Positions 25,818 to 34,575 of a stretch of DNA of 64,000 nucleotides are shown here, piece by piece; the first letter of the stretch is position 1; each line of letters begins with the position of its first letter. The stretch is taken from positions 37,367,976-37,431,975 of the forward strand of contig JAOWCC010000019.1 in assembly GCA_030867875.1 (NCBI GenBank). Reading direction: 5' to 3'. Position numbers and translations under genes: made by a program. This DNA is from Actinernus sp. WN-2022. Its lineage: Eukaryota; Cnidaria; Anthozoa; Actiniaria; Actinernidae. The notes below the pieces were generated by a model that worked only from the letters and a program-made list of their open reading frames with translations, was not told the origin of the DNA and searched no databases.

Positions 25818-27775
25818 AAGAGTGGAAATATATTCTTGTAGTTTTTTGTAGAAAGCAATGCAGCATTTCTCCAAGATAGATCTTAAAAAATATATTCGCT
25901 TCCTTTTGCAGATAGGTAACCCTTAGTTAGAATACAAACGCTGTGCAGTTTTGTTTTCTGATATCTATTTCGGAGAAAAACTACAATTCCATTGGTCACA
26001 ATTCAGTGACGTCCGACAGGATTGACAATCTTGTGACGTCTCTTCTTTGTTCACTTGGCGGAATTTCATAAACCTTTGATTAAGTCTACAGCTGGGACGT
26101 AGCCAGGATTTGTAATAGGGGAGGGGATCTAGGGACATGCTACCGCGAAAAAGTTTGAAAATCTAGGTCTGTTAATGTCTAACNNNNNNNNNNNNNNNNN
26201 NNNNNNNNNNNNNNNNNNNNNNNNNNNNNNNNNNNNNNNNNNNNNNNNNNNNNNNNNNNNNNNNNNNNNNNNNNNNNNNNNNNTTCGAAGTCGGTTACAT
26301 TTTATAGCTACATCTGTCTTTGAAATAACTTCTTTAATATCAGTTATTCTCAAAAATTTAGTTACAATTAATTTTCATTGGAACCTTTTGAATGAAATAT
26401 TTTTGAGGCTTTCATAAAATCATTTCTCTTTTCCAAAAACACAACTACTCCAAACCTTTCATTGCTTTTGTGTAACAGTTTGTGATATGTTTCTGCAAGA
26501 GTATCTTTAGACAAAATATGAAGAGTCAGGGTAAGAATATTTACCATTTATTTCCCAACACAATCAAGATACATAATGCTGTACATGTTTTATAACAACC
26601 ACTGTACCAGATCTACAAATACACCAAGAAGACTAAAAATCACCACTTTTTCTGGAGGTATAAATGACAACCACTTCAACTACTGCCGACATACTGGTAA
26701 CAATTGCAAGATGATCCATCTGCTCAACCTGCGTTCCGTAGCCATCTCTTCCCGTACACTTCTCCTTGCACCAAAATTCGGTTACCTTAGCCCTGAGAAT
26801 GTTCATTGTTTATGGTTTGGGGGGGGGGGGGGGAGAGGCAATTTTTTCAACGAGTTTTCAAAAGGGGATTTTTTAATCCATCTACAATATATAGTATTTC
26901 ACAATGTATAGGATTTCACACTAGTGATAGTAGGGACATAGCTACCTTTAAGTCAATATTAAAGCACATGCTTAGACGTCTAATTACTATTGTTTTTCCT
27001 TTAATTTTTACCTCAAATTGAAGGAAATACCATTTAAGAGAACCAGATTTTCAAAAATATCTGGGGGAGTATGCCACCTAGATTAGTGCTCCACTACAAT
27101 CATGCACCACACTTGGGCTTACCAATGCAATCTACCTTGTAGCCACACACCTGGGAGCACTCAGCAGTGGCTCAGATGGTATTAATACTATTATCTTAAG
27201 TTAAGTGAAAGGCAGAGAAGTATTAAAACAATTTACATTTAACAGGCCCAAAGTGAGTGTCAAAACAAGCAAGGATAGTGTGCGTATTGATTTAAAATTA
27301 CATTAGTGTTTACACCATCAAACTGTTGATCAAAATGTACTTATTTCAATTTAAGAAACATTTAGAACGTAAACTACCCCTTACATTAAGCTTCCTAACA
27401 TTCTGCACCAAACTATTTTTTGGGGAGGGGTGTATGTGTTGGAGTATTTGATCATGTGATCCAGCCTTTTCCGGGGGAGGGGGGAGGGGGTGGGGGGGGG
27501 GGGGGTGTGGTCATACTTATATGGCTAGAGTTTAGTTCTGCGAGATCACCTGCCCCCCTTCCCAATCCATAAATAATGAACGTTCCCTTATTCGTTATAT
27601 AAAAATTATCACTCAGCACTCACGTAATTACACATTATTACTCAACATGCACAAAAATTAAATAAGTATGATATTGGTTGTGCTTACTTGCACAAGCACA
27701 TATACCACCACAGTACTGCAAGGTGAAAAGCAACAACCGTGAAAATGCCTCAGACTTGCAATAATTCTTCACATC
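25818..27775. other. intergenic DNA with assembly gap (N run 26,184-26,283)
   Basis: Exactly 100 N bases mark an unsized scaffold gap, so frames crossing it are meaningless. G-homopolymer tracts sit at about 26,819-26,833 and 27,477-27,506. No gene is recognised between the host gene and the Polinton. Confidence 0.8.
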
Positions 27776-28107
27776 AGTAGTAGAGCCGGCGTCAAAATTA
27801 TACCACTTTTTTTGTTGTGCAAGGACGTCAAAAAGCAAATTCAGAAATCTCCTTTTTTGACGCCCTTGCACAACAAAAAAAAGTGGTATCAGTTTTACTC
27901 CCGGCTCTACTACTAAGTAAAATGATACCACTTTTCTTACCCAGAGGCAAAATGATACAACTTTTTCTTGCCCAACGAAGGCGGATTAAATACTATTTAT
28001 CGTATTTTTACGATATCGGTTTCTACCGCCTTTTTCCGGATTAAAGCAGTTTTGTTGTACTATTTTTAAATCGTATTTTTTTACATTTCAACACTCTATT
28101 AGAGAAA
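27776..28107 (+). repeat. left terminal inverted repeat of the Polinton
   Basis: About 332 bp, nearly identical to the inverse of 43,436-43,770, starting AGTAGTAGAGCCGGCGTC and ending in CTATTAGAGAAA. Differences are mainly homopolymer lengths. The outer 139 bp (27,776-27,914) is itself an imperfect inverted repeat, so one strand could fold into a long hairpin. A second, shorter hairpin (TATCGTA/TACGATA) lies near 27,998-28,015. Confidence 0.95.
28079..28107 (+). promoter_or_regulatory. candidate promoter motif upstream of the F-box/ankyrin gene
   Basis: A block ACATTTCAACACTCTATTAG continuing to AGAGAAA lies 34 bases before the ATG at 28,141. Because it is in the TIR, the same block precedes the DNA polymerase gene at the other end. 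A third, independent version lies at about 28,945-28,970 before the Cys-rich gene. Confidence 0.5.
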
Positions 28108-28140
28108 TGATTATTATACTGTATATCGATCTCTTCCACT

Positions 28141-28827
28141 ATGGATTATATATCGTACCTCCCGATGGAAATCTTGACTAAGATCGTAGAGTATGCAGGC
28201 CCAGAATCATTCGCAAGCATCGCAAGGACATCGAAACACCTAAACGGTGCCGCATCTCTCGTACGCTACAAAAACGTAGACCAAGAGTTCCGTAAACGAG
28301 TACTCACTTTCGGTCTTAGGTCTACTCGTAATGACAACGATCGAGACAATTTGGCTAGGACTTTCGGTATTTCCGCAAACTACATCGACGACAGCTTTCC
28401 TCTTGTCTACGCCAGTAAATATGGTAATCTTAACGTTATTAAGTGGCTCATTAAGCACTTATGGTTCGATAAAATGGGTGGACACACCGATTACGTTCTA
28501 TGCGCTGCCTGTAAGGATGGCTGTCTTGATATCGCTAAGTGGCTCACTAAGCACTTCCAGTTCACCAAAGAGGATAAAGCCGTCGGGTTTGCTATAATAG
28601 ATGCCTGTAGGAATGGCCATCTCAATACCGTTAAGTGGCTAATTCGACGCTTTCAGATAACTATGGAGTATGAATACGTTCATCATGCTCTACTATGCGC
28701 CTATAGCAAAGATCATCTTAATACCGCTAAATGGATCATTGAGTGGCTCATTAAGCGCTCCCAGCTCACCATAGAGGACGAAAACGCTCTACTAGATTAC
28801 TACATAAATGCTTATGCTGCCACATAG
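28141..28827 (+). CDS. F-box-like plus ankyrin-type repeat protein
   Basis: 228 residues from an ATG directly downstream of the left TIR. Residues about 5-36 (YLPMEILTKIVEYAGPES onward, with ASIARTSKHLN) look like an F-box: an LPxEIL helix and a later S/TSK.LN helix. From about residue 80 come four ankyrin-like repeats of the viral type, with the recurring pattern (G)(H/C/N)L(N/D)(V/I/T)(I/V/A)KWL(I/T)(K/R). The same combination in large DNA viruses recruits SCF ubiquitin ligase to host targets, though there the F-box is often C-terminal. It is therefore a candidate host-interaction (cargo) gene, not a core Polinton gene. It is the first gene inside the left end and shares an upstream motif with the polymerase gene. 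The F-box call is by eye; the repeats are clearer. The ORF is intact. Confidence 0.7.
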   Translation: MDYISYLPMEILTKIVEYAGPESFASIARTSKHLNGAASLVRYKNVDQEFRKRVLTFGLRSTRNDNDRDNLARTFGISANYIDDSFPLVYASKYGNLNVIKWLIKHLWFDKMGGHTDYVLCAACKDGCLDIAKWLTKHFQFTKEDKAVGFAIIDACRNGHLNTVKWLIRRFQITMEYEYVHHALLCAYSKDHLNTAKWIIEWLIKRSQLTIEDENALLDYYINAYAAT

Positions 28828-29044
28828 GATCTCTCGCAACGTCCAAATTGTCCCTAGGCATTCTTACACCTAAAGATCCAAACTTGAGCACAGCTCCGAA
28901 GCATATATTAACATTTATTCGAACACTTGGTTTATAGTGAATTTATTACATTTTAACATCTATTAGAGACGTGTGGTTATGAGGTATTATACCATAATTA
29001 AAACAACAATTATAGATACGCTATCATAAGGTATATATCACACA
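28828..29044 (+). promoter_or_regulatory. intergenic region with second copy of the promoter-like motif
   Basis: ACATTTTAACATCTATTAGA at 28,949-28,968 repeats the TIR motif before the F-box/ankyrin gene. It is followed by an AT-rich segment and the next ATG at 29,045, about 77 bases on. Reuse of the motif suggests co-regulation of the left-end genes with the polymerase. Confidence 0.45.
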
Positions 29045-29398
29045 ATGCCTGAGATAACGACTTGCGATTGGTTGCTGCGTGGTAAGAATACGAAATGCGT
29101 AAGGAAGAGCTCGAAAACTTCAGAGTACTGTGCTCAACACAATTATCAGATACTAAAAGGTTGCACCATATTCGTTCCATGTTTGAAGTGTGGTCGCGGT
29201 TGTCGTACGAGTCATGGACTTTGTGCGAAGTGTGGAGCACCAGAGCGCTATATCATTCGCAATAAGAAAGCCCGAGATATGAAAGATACGAAAGATATGA
29301 AAGATATGAAAGATACTAAGGATTGCCTTCCAGATGTATTGGTAGAATCGGATAACTTCGAATTGGAGAACCTTAAGAACCTTAAGATAGTCCAGTAG
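29045..29398 (+). CDS. small Cys-rich, probably zinc-binding protein
   Basis: 117 residues. The N-terminal half has two metal-binding-like clusters: C7-x10-C18-x10-C29-x2-H32, then C46-x2-C49-x3-C53-x6-C60-x2-C63. A basic linker and a repetitive acidic/basic stretch of MKDTKD-type hexapeptides (about residues 78-93) follow, then a Leu/Asn-rich acidic tail. A two-cluster layout of this type is found in small nucleic-acid-binding or RING-like regulators, but no specific family is recognised. Same strand as the F-box/ankyrin gene and with the same upstream motif, so probably another early accessory gene. The repeat-coding DNA (GATATGAAAGATACGAAA) may vary in length between copies. Confidence 0.6.
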   Translation: MPEITTCDWLLRGKNTKCVRKSSKTSEYCAQHNYQILKGCTIFVPCLKCGRGCRTSHGLCAKCGAPERYIIRNKKARDMKDTKDMKDMKDTKDCLPDVLVESDNFELENLKNLKIVQ

Positions 29399-29411
29399 AT
29401 TATAATAAAAG

Positions 29412-29505
29412 AAAAAAGAAAAAAAAAAAAAAAGAAAAAAAAGAATGAAGAGAAACTGTGTATACCACCTCTCTTCATTCTTTTTTTTTTTTTTTTTTTT
29501 TTTTT
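29412..29505. terminator. A/T-flanked hairpin after the Cys-rich gene
   Basis: Stem GAATGAAGAG (29,443-29,452) with CTCTTCATTC (29,471-29,480), extended by a long A tract on the 5' side and a 25-base T tract on the 3' side. It lies just after the stop at 29,398. The shape suits transcription termination or hairpin-directed 3'-end formation, as in some large DNA viruses and virophages; this function is inferred. Confidence 0.5.
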
Positions 29506-29510
29506 CGATG

Positions 29511-29622
29511 TGTGAGAAACTTTCTATTCATAGACTTTCGTGACTATATTAAAATAATTCCGACGCGTGAGAAACTTTCTGGTGATAGACTTTCGTGATG
29601 TTATTAAAATAATTCCGACGCG
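29511..29622. repeat. two tandem ~56-bp direct repeats
   Basis: The phrases GTGAGAAACTTTCT, ATAGACTTTCGTGA and ATTAAAATAATTCCGACG each occur twice at the same spacing (units starting near 29,511 and 29,567). Function unknown. Confidence 0.8.
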
Positions 29623-30431
29623 TGCGATCACTCAACCAAAATTTAACAACTCATTTCCTATTTAACCATGCATTTATTATGCACTATTCGATACCGGTAA
29701 AATAGGCACCCCGCTCGCTATAAAAAGCACTTCTTTCCCATTTCTGGTCACGATATAGATAGAAAAAATTCGAACTAGACCATATGATTTTAGTTCTAAG
29801 AAGAAAAAATCAAAACTAAGAAAAAGACCAAAAGCAAAACTGGACGTCTCCAGAACCTCTCTAGGAACCCACTTTCTCCTTTTTCCTTACTTCGCCTTTT
29901 CGTTCCTAGAGAGGTTTTTGCTTATTACCGGGCCCGGCTTACTGTATTCGGTCTACTGTATTTGGTCCACTGTATTCGTTCTACTGTAGTTCAGCTTCTG
30001 ACCACATTTGGTTCTCACACAGGTATCTTGTACTCTGGCCGCTGATTTCTACTGTATTACTTTAACTTCTACCACATCGGCAGACGCGCTACGACTTGTG
30101 TTGGGCTGGGAGCTTCTTACCAACACAAGCCGATCTACCACACATAGTCCGCCAAGGTTTGAACACCAGAACTCGTGAACGGCTCCCATCTCGATCACAA
30201 GTCCCAGCGACAAACCCGTTGGGCTATGTGTGCTAGACAAAGTATTCAGCGATAAAATATCGTACTTATGTTTTAAGCAGTTGACGTATGTTAATTACGT
30301 CACCCACGCGTTGTCTCGAAATTAGCATATGAACCAAAACAACACGGTAATTTATACGAATTAAGTGCGGTTGCTTTTATCGAAGTTAAAATGAAATCCA
30401 TGCTGGTTTCTTTCGAAGGAGATATTTATTC
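29623..30431. other. non-coding segment of the Polinton with hairpin and short repeats
   Basis: Holds a 15-bp stem-loop (AACCTCTCTAGGAAC at 29,854-29,868 with GTTCCTAGAGAGGTT at 29,902-29,916), four imperfect copies of CTACTGTATTCGGT (29,939-29,990) and the tRNA-like segment listed separately. It is the longest gene-free stretch of the element, between the accessory genes and the capsid block, so it may be a control or origin region. Confidence 0.5.
30132..30239 (-). ncRNA. tRNA-like / pol III box A-box B segment
   Basis: Minus strand reads TAGCCCAACGGG (fits the box A consensus) and 64 bases later GTTCAAACC (fits box B). The outer ends ACACATAG and CTATGTGT pair. The T-arm does not fold well, so it is not a normal tRNA gene. 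It could be a decayed tRNA, a SINE head or a small pol III RNA gene carried by the element. Confidence 0.35.
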
Positions 30432-31049
30432 TTACCCCACCAGACTGCCAAGTTTTTCTCGCATTTCCTCCCGCACTTCGGAGCGAATTTGTTCTACTTT
30501 TTTTTCGTTTATTTGTCCTTGAGTCTCTCGGCGAATTTCAGACCTCATAATCTCGTATTTATTTGCTTCAGCGAGGATGAGACTGTATTCAGAGTCAGAT
30601 ATGTTTTCATCGCGCAAGGCCTTCGATACTAGATCACGAATCGTATTAATTTTCGCTCTAGCCAACATAGTGGTTTTCTCATGTTTAGATACTTTTATTC
30701 CTAATTTTTTAGCTCCAATGGTCGTAGATGCTGAAATTAATCCACATAAGCCACCAATAACACCTAATGGTAAACCAATCACTATTCCAAAACCGGTTAA
30801 AGCTATTCCCAATCCAGACCCAGATAAAATTACGGATAGACCTCCTGTTACAACAGCGGCACCATGGACAATTCCTTGTGCGCGGGCGTATTTCTTACGC
30901 ACACCTTCATAGTGTTTTTCTTGAGTTTCGATATATGAAAGAGTATCTCGGACTGTTTGCAACCGAAAATTATCTCCGCTAGCCCCGCTAGCCAGCGGCG
31001 GATAAATACCTGGTGCCGTTGGAACTAATTGAATTGAATCGCTTGCCAT
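30432..31049 (-). CDS. membrane-active-looking protein with Gly-rich hydrophobic core
   Basis: 205 residues. After a polar N-terminus and a helical segment (about 30-60), residues about 62-118 form a long Gly/Ala/Leu/Ile-rich hydrophobic stretch with glycine-zipper character (TGGLSVILSGSGLGIALTG and on), followed by a charged helical C-terminus ending in E/K-rich coil (NEKKVEQIRSEVREEMREKL). No family is recognised. A hydrophobic glycine zipper flanked by amphipathic helices suggests a membrane-inserting virion or lysis component. It starts 16 bases after the stop of the candidate penton gene, same strand, so both probably share a transcript. Confidence 0.65.
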   Translation of the reverse strand: MASDSIQLVPTAPGIYPPLASGASGDNFRLQTVRDTLSYIETQEKHYEGVRKKYARAQGIVHGAAVVTGGLSVILSGSGLGIALTGFGIVIGLPLGVIGGLCGLISASTTIGAKKLGIKVSKHEKTTMLARAKINTIRDLVSKALRDENISDSEYSLILAEANKYEIMRSEIRRETQGQINEKKVEQIRSEVREEMREKLGSLVG

Positions 31050-31065
31050 TTCGATATATTATAAC

Positions 31066-31731
31066 TTACTCAATCTTCAATACGTATCGTATAGGTCGAC
31101 CACGGAAGTCTATAATATTTCCTTCTTCGTCTCTAAGTGTCAGGCGAAGGCTGTTTCGTCTTGTCCCTAGAGCTTTAACGACTAAGGGGCTTGATATAGA
31201 GTAAGTCGTTGCACCAAAGCCATGGGTTTCCATATTAAATATACTTAGGATTTCTGAGGGCTTTCCCCCAAGAAGTGAGAAGAGAGAATCCACCACGTCA
31301 TAGTAGATATACATATAGTGAATATCTTGTGGCACCAGGGGGTATTTTCCCACATTGATAGTCACATAGCCTGTCGAACCCCCACCTACTTTGATACCAA
31401 GCAAATCGCAGATATTCTTAGTTAACTGGATTGGTTTCTTAACATCTAAAATATAGTATTTCCTAAATGTGCGGTCTATGAATTCCAATAAACCAGCATC
31501 AACCGCGGGATCGAATTGGGTCATCAAGCTTCCTATACTATAATGTCCCGCCTTAATTTCGTGTGGAAACATCACACCATCGACATCCCACTTAAAGCTT
31601 CCTTTATTAGTTAGGTTCCACCAACTGTTCTCAAGAGTGATCTCGATTAGAGAAATATTATGGATGTAAATAGGTTCTTGAAAGTAGACCGTATGATCAG
31701 ACGAGGTAGTGGTGACATTTAATATTACCAT
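31066..31731 (-). CDS. candidate penton / minor capsid protein
   Basis: 221 residues, beta-rich with no membrane segment. The N-terminal part (VYFQEPIYIHNISLIEITLE, then NSWWNL) follows the pattern of the smaller capsid proteins in metazoan Polinton-like elements: a strand where a ligand or partner is clamped, then a Trp-containing N-[SW]-W-N-L block. I place it as a single jelly-roll penton-like protein on pattern and on position beside the MCP block, not on an alignment. It is the first gene of a two-gene minus-strand unit and starts opposite the 538-residue gene across a 175-bp shared intergenic region. Alternative: another virion surface protein. Confidence 0.45.
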   Translation of the reverse strand: MVILNVTTTSSDHTVYFQEPIYIHNISLIEITLENSWWNLTNKGSFKWDVDGVMFPHEIKAGHYSIGSLMTQFDPAVDAGLLEFIDRTFRKYYILDVKKPIQLTKNICDLLGIKVGGGSTGYVTINVGKYPLVPQDIHYMYIYYDVVDSLFSLLGGKPSEILSIFNMETHGFGATTYSISSPLVVKALGTRRNSLRLTLRDEEGNIIDFRGRPIRYVLKIE

Positions 31732-31906
31732 ATTAAAGCCTGAAGTTTACTTCGATATCAGAAGTTTACTTCAATGATACTAACATATATTCTTTACTTC
31801 ACGATATTAACATATGTCGTAACTTTAATACGTATCAATATCAAACAGATTAGTCAAGTGGATGAATCGAACGGATTGATTGGTCTGGCGCCAAGGATAA
31901 GAAACC
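31732..31906. promoter_or_regulatory. divergent intergenic region between the penton-like and 538-residue genes
   Basis: Holds two copies of GAAGTTTACTTC (near 31,743 and 31,760), a partial third (CTTTACTTCA near 31,793), and repeated (AC)ATAT segments. The palindrome-like repeats between two divergent starts make this the best candidate for a bidirectional late promoter. Confidence 0.45.
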
Positions 31907-33523
31907 ATGCCTAGTCTCCAAGCGAGAGTTCATTTCGACGGTGATTGGGGTGACTATATCGCACCTCGCAACGCAAAGGCTTTCGCGGCCTTTAAGGAAA
32001 ATTATCCTCACGCGGACTTTGATAAGTTCTCAGCTAGGACAACGGCATCCGACATACATGATGAGTCTACATACGAGACTAGAATCATGTTTTACGATGG
32101 TGGGCAGCATTGGAATATAAGTGGTCTCATACCAGTAGATGTACGAAATCATCTACACGAAGCGTTACGCGTGACAACGCAAAAACATGCGGTGGCCGCA
32201 TTCGGCGGGGGTTTTCCACTTCCATTCAGAAGGACTGATTTTAAGTATCCAGTTCCAGCAGTTCCCTGGAAGATTGACGCCAAAGACATAGACCTCTTTC
32301 TGCGAATTCTCAAGATCTACGTAACGAAGGATCAGTTCTTCATGTCGGAGCCGCGAGATATCTTACTAGGGCTGGGGTTCGATTTTCCTACTGACACCAT
32401 TAACGACAACGACGACGATGACAAAGACGATAAATCAAAGAAAGCGACAGAATGGTTAGATGCTCTACCAATGAGGCATTGGCAGCAACAATTCTGTTTC
32501 GTAGTTTGGTGCGCAACGGCTGGCTGCGGAGTGTCGTTCGATGACCATCTTTCAGATGACGCACCAATCACTGATTACATCCGTAGCTTTTACCGCTTCC
32601 ACGTGTACTACACAATCATGCGATTGCTGTTCGAATTGGGAGTCCCCCTCCCCAGAGAAAACATCTTTAATAAGAACGACAACGTCCCATGGAACTCCGT
32701 CGTATACGACAGGCTCAGGAGAGAGTTTGGAGTCATTAAAGTTAACTTCGCCCTGCGCCGAGCAAGATTTACTGATAAGTCGTGGGGGTTCGATACGAGT
32801 GGGCCACTCGATATTCCGACGCGGTTCTATCGCGACGAAATGGCGAAAAAGCAGCACAATTGGTTCGTTCCGCAGCAGAGCAAGGGGCTGACTAAGGCTG
32901 GGGTAGTCCGAATTAATGCATCCGTAAAGGTCTACGTGTTTTGTATCCTAGGAGCCCAGGGTGTGGGAACTGTCCCGATCGTAGGGTCGCCAGGCTTGTC
33001 CCCCGGTGTCCAAGAAGACTTCAAAAAACTGCTTAGAGATACCATCATGGAAAAGGATTGGGATAGTTTAGTGCAATATAACAAAGCTCTGAATGACACG
33101 AACTCTCGTCTCGACCTAGCAATTGCTAAGGGTTGTATGTTAATACCCAGCAATATGAATATCAATAAAAAGAGTATAGTCGGTTATAACAACTACCTGA
33201 AAATGTCGAATAAGCCAGGTCTAAGTTTAGGAATAAATGATAGTATCAACCTCGATGAAAAACCACCACCACCAACCCACATGGAAGGACCGGCACCAAA
33301 AGGGCAACCAGGTACTTCGCAACCGCCAGTAACGAATAAGCATATCGCATACAGCGTAGCCACGACTGCTACAGGCAGCGGAGCCACGACTGATACAGGC
33401 AGCTACGCTGCCGCTAAGTCACACAGTCGACAAAGTCGCGGCGCATCGCCAACGAATCACGAAATCAATTTAGCAATCGTGGGTATTGTGGCCAGCGTAG
33501 CCTCATGGATGATATTTCGTTAG
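31907..33523 (+). CDS. large structural-type protein of unknown function, tail-anchored
   Basis: 538 residues. The body has many aromatic residues and a conserved-looking core (QFCFVVWCATAGCGVSFDDH at about 198-217). The last third is low complexity (Pro, Gly, Ser, Thr) and the C-terminus ends in one hydrophobic segment (LAIVGIVASVASWMIF), i.e. a tail anchor. Residues about 164-179 are Asp/Lys-rich. I do not recognise a named family. The length and position next to the capsid genes suggest a virion protein. I looked for the His-Asp/Glu-Gln-Cys pattern of adenovirus-type proteases and did not find a convincing one. It converges on the next gene with a 4-base overlap of the stop codons. Confidence 0.65.
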   Translation: MPSLQARVHFDGDWGDYIAPRNAKAFAAFKENYPHADFDKFSARTTASDIHDESTYETRIMFYDGGQHWNISGLIPVDVRNHLHEALRVTTQKHAVAAFGGGFPLPFRRTDFKYPVPAVPWKIDAKDIDLFLRILKIYVTKDQFFMSEPRDILLGLGFDFPTDTINDNDDDDKDDKSKKATEWLDALPMRHWQQQFCFVVWCATAGCGVSFDDHLSDDAPITDYIRSFYRFHVYYTIMRLLFELGVPLPRENIFNKNDNVPWNSVVYDRLRREFGVIKVNFALRRARFTDKSWGFDTSGPLDIPTRFYRDEMAKKQHNWFVPQQSKGLTKAGVVRINASVKVYVFCILGAQGVGTVPIVGSPGLSPGVQEDFKKLLRDTIMEKDWDSLVQYNKALNDTNSRLDLAIAKGCMLIPSNMNINKKSIVGYNNYLKMSNKPGLSLGINDSINLDEKPPPPTHMEGPAPKGQPGTSQPPVTNKHIAYSVATTATGSGATTDTGSYAAAKSHSRQSRGASPTNHEINLAIVGIVASVASWMIFR

Positions 33524-34575
33524 AGCTGACGTTTCGACGATTTATATTGCTCTACTAGGAATATGACCACAGCTACGATGAGTAGCCAGGCATTCTTGGC
33601 AAGGAAGCCGAAAACTTCTCCAGCGGTACGGAATATGAAACTCGCAATAGCGCCTATCGCCGCAGGTAGCACGTTAGCCAACTTTTTTCCAAGATCCTTC
33701 AAAGCACCACCAACTCCCCTAGCAACGGAAGCCAAGCCTTTTGTCAATATACTAACGACGGTACCAATTACGGCACCAGTGACAGCTAACACTCCAATCA
33801 CCGTAAATCCATGTTTCTTGAAGATGGCTTTTATGCGGTCTCGTAACGACATACGATCTTTGATGGCTTCTATTTCTTTCTCGATCTCCTGTTTCTGATC
33901 CTCTAGTGCTACTACTTTATTCTTTGCCACTTCATATTCTGGAGTTCCCTTAGTTAATGAATCCATCTTTTTTATTTCCTTGGCCTTTTGTTTATCTTTT
34001 TCGGTGGCCATATCCTCTTTCATACTAATCTCCTTTTCCGCAGTAGGTCCAAGAGCGTCCCTAAGCGTTTTCGGTAATGCGTTGGGAGTGTCTACGGCAT
34101 CCGACAGTAAGTATGATCCAGCATTTTTACGATTGAGTTTTATCACGACCCTATCATAGTCATCCAAACTAGCAGTGAACTTCGTTAGATCTGCTTTTGG
34201 AAACTTTATAGTTATTTGGTCCTGTGCATTTTCAGTCCGTCTTTCCAGTCTTTCAAATAGCGTTTCCGCAGTAGCAGCTCCGCTGGCAGCTTTGCTGCCG
34301 CTACTGCCTGCCGTAAATTGCGTTTCCGCATCATCGCCTTGATTGACTAATTCTATATACTCAGCTGAACTGGTTCCCCAGTTACTACGATTTTTCCATA
34401 ACCTATCACGTATGCTTTTCGTCGTATTTTTGAAGCTATGCTTAGCTCTATTCCACCAATCCATTTCTGCCTCGCCATCATCAGGTCTAATCTCCTCCCA
34501 TTCTTCGGCAGTAAGATCATTCACATCGGCTCTACCTTCTTCAGATGTAGGATCGAAGTCTAAAGTTTCTGCCAT
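33520..34575 (-). CDS. coiled, acidic N-terminus / amphipathic membrane C-terminus protein
   Basis: About 351 residues from the ATG at 34,575 (an in-frame GTG lies three codons upstream). N-terminus acidic (PTSEEGRADVNDLTAEEWEE), then a mixed region. Residues about 188-246 are strongly charged and predicted coil (ALEDQKQEIEKEIEAIKDRM). From about 250 come alternating Gly/Val/Ala hydrophobic and amphipathic segments, and a last transmembrane segment (AWLLIVAVVIFLVEQY) before a basic tail. No family is recognised. The layout recalls capsid-internal, membrane-disrupting proteins such as adenovirus pVI in role only; this is inference. It is divergent from the MCP gene across a 73-base intergenic region. 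Confidence 0.6.
   Translation of the reverse strand: MAETLDFDPTSEEGRADVNDLTAEEWEEIRPDDGEAEMDWWNRAKHSFKNTTKSIRDRLWKNRSNWGTSSAEYIELVNQGDDAETQFTAGSSGSKAASGAATAETLFERLERRTENAQDQITIKFPKADLTKFTASLDDYDRVVIKLNRKNAGSYLLSDAVDTPNALPKTLRDALGPTAEKEISMKEDMATEKDKQKAKEIKKMDSLTKGTPEYEVAKNKVVALEDQKQEIEKEIEAIKDRMSLRDRIKAIFKKHGFTVIGVLAVTGAVIGTVVSILTKGLASVARGVGGALKDLGKKLANVLPAAIGAIASFIFRTAGEVFGFLAKNAWLLIVAVVIFLVEQYKSSKRQL

Noticed and set aside
26129..26417. Frames across the N run
   Set aside because: They cross the 100-N assembly gap and have no meaning.
31907..33523. 538-residue protein as the missing capsid protease
   Set aside because: A His-Trp pair (GGQHWN) and several Cys residues are present, but not in the order or spacing of the adenovirus-type catalytic triad, and the protein is much too long.
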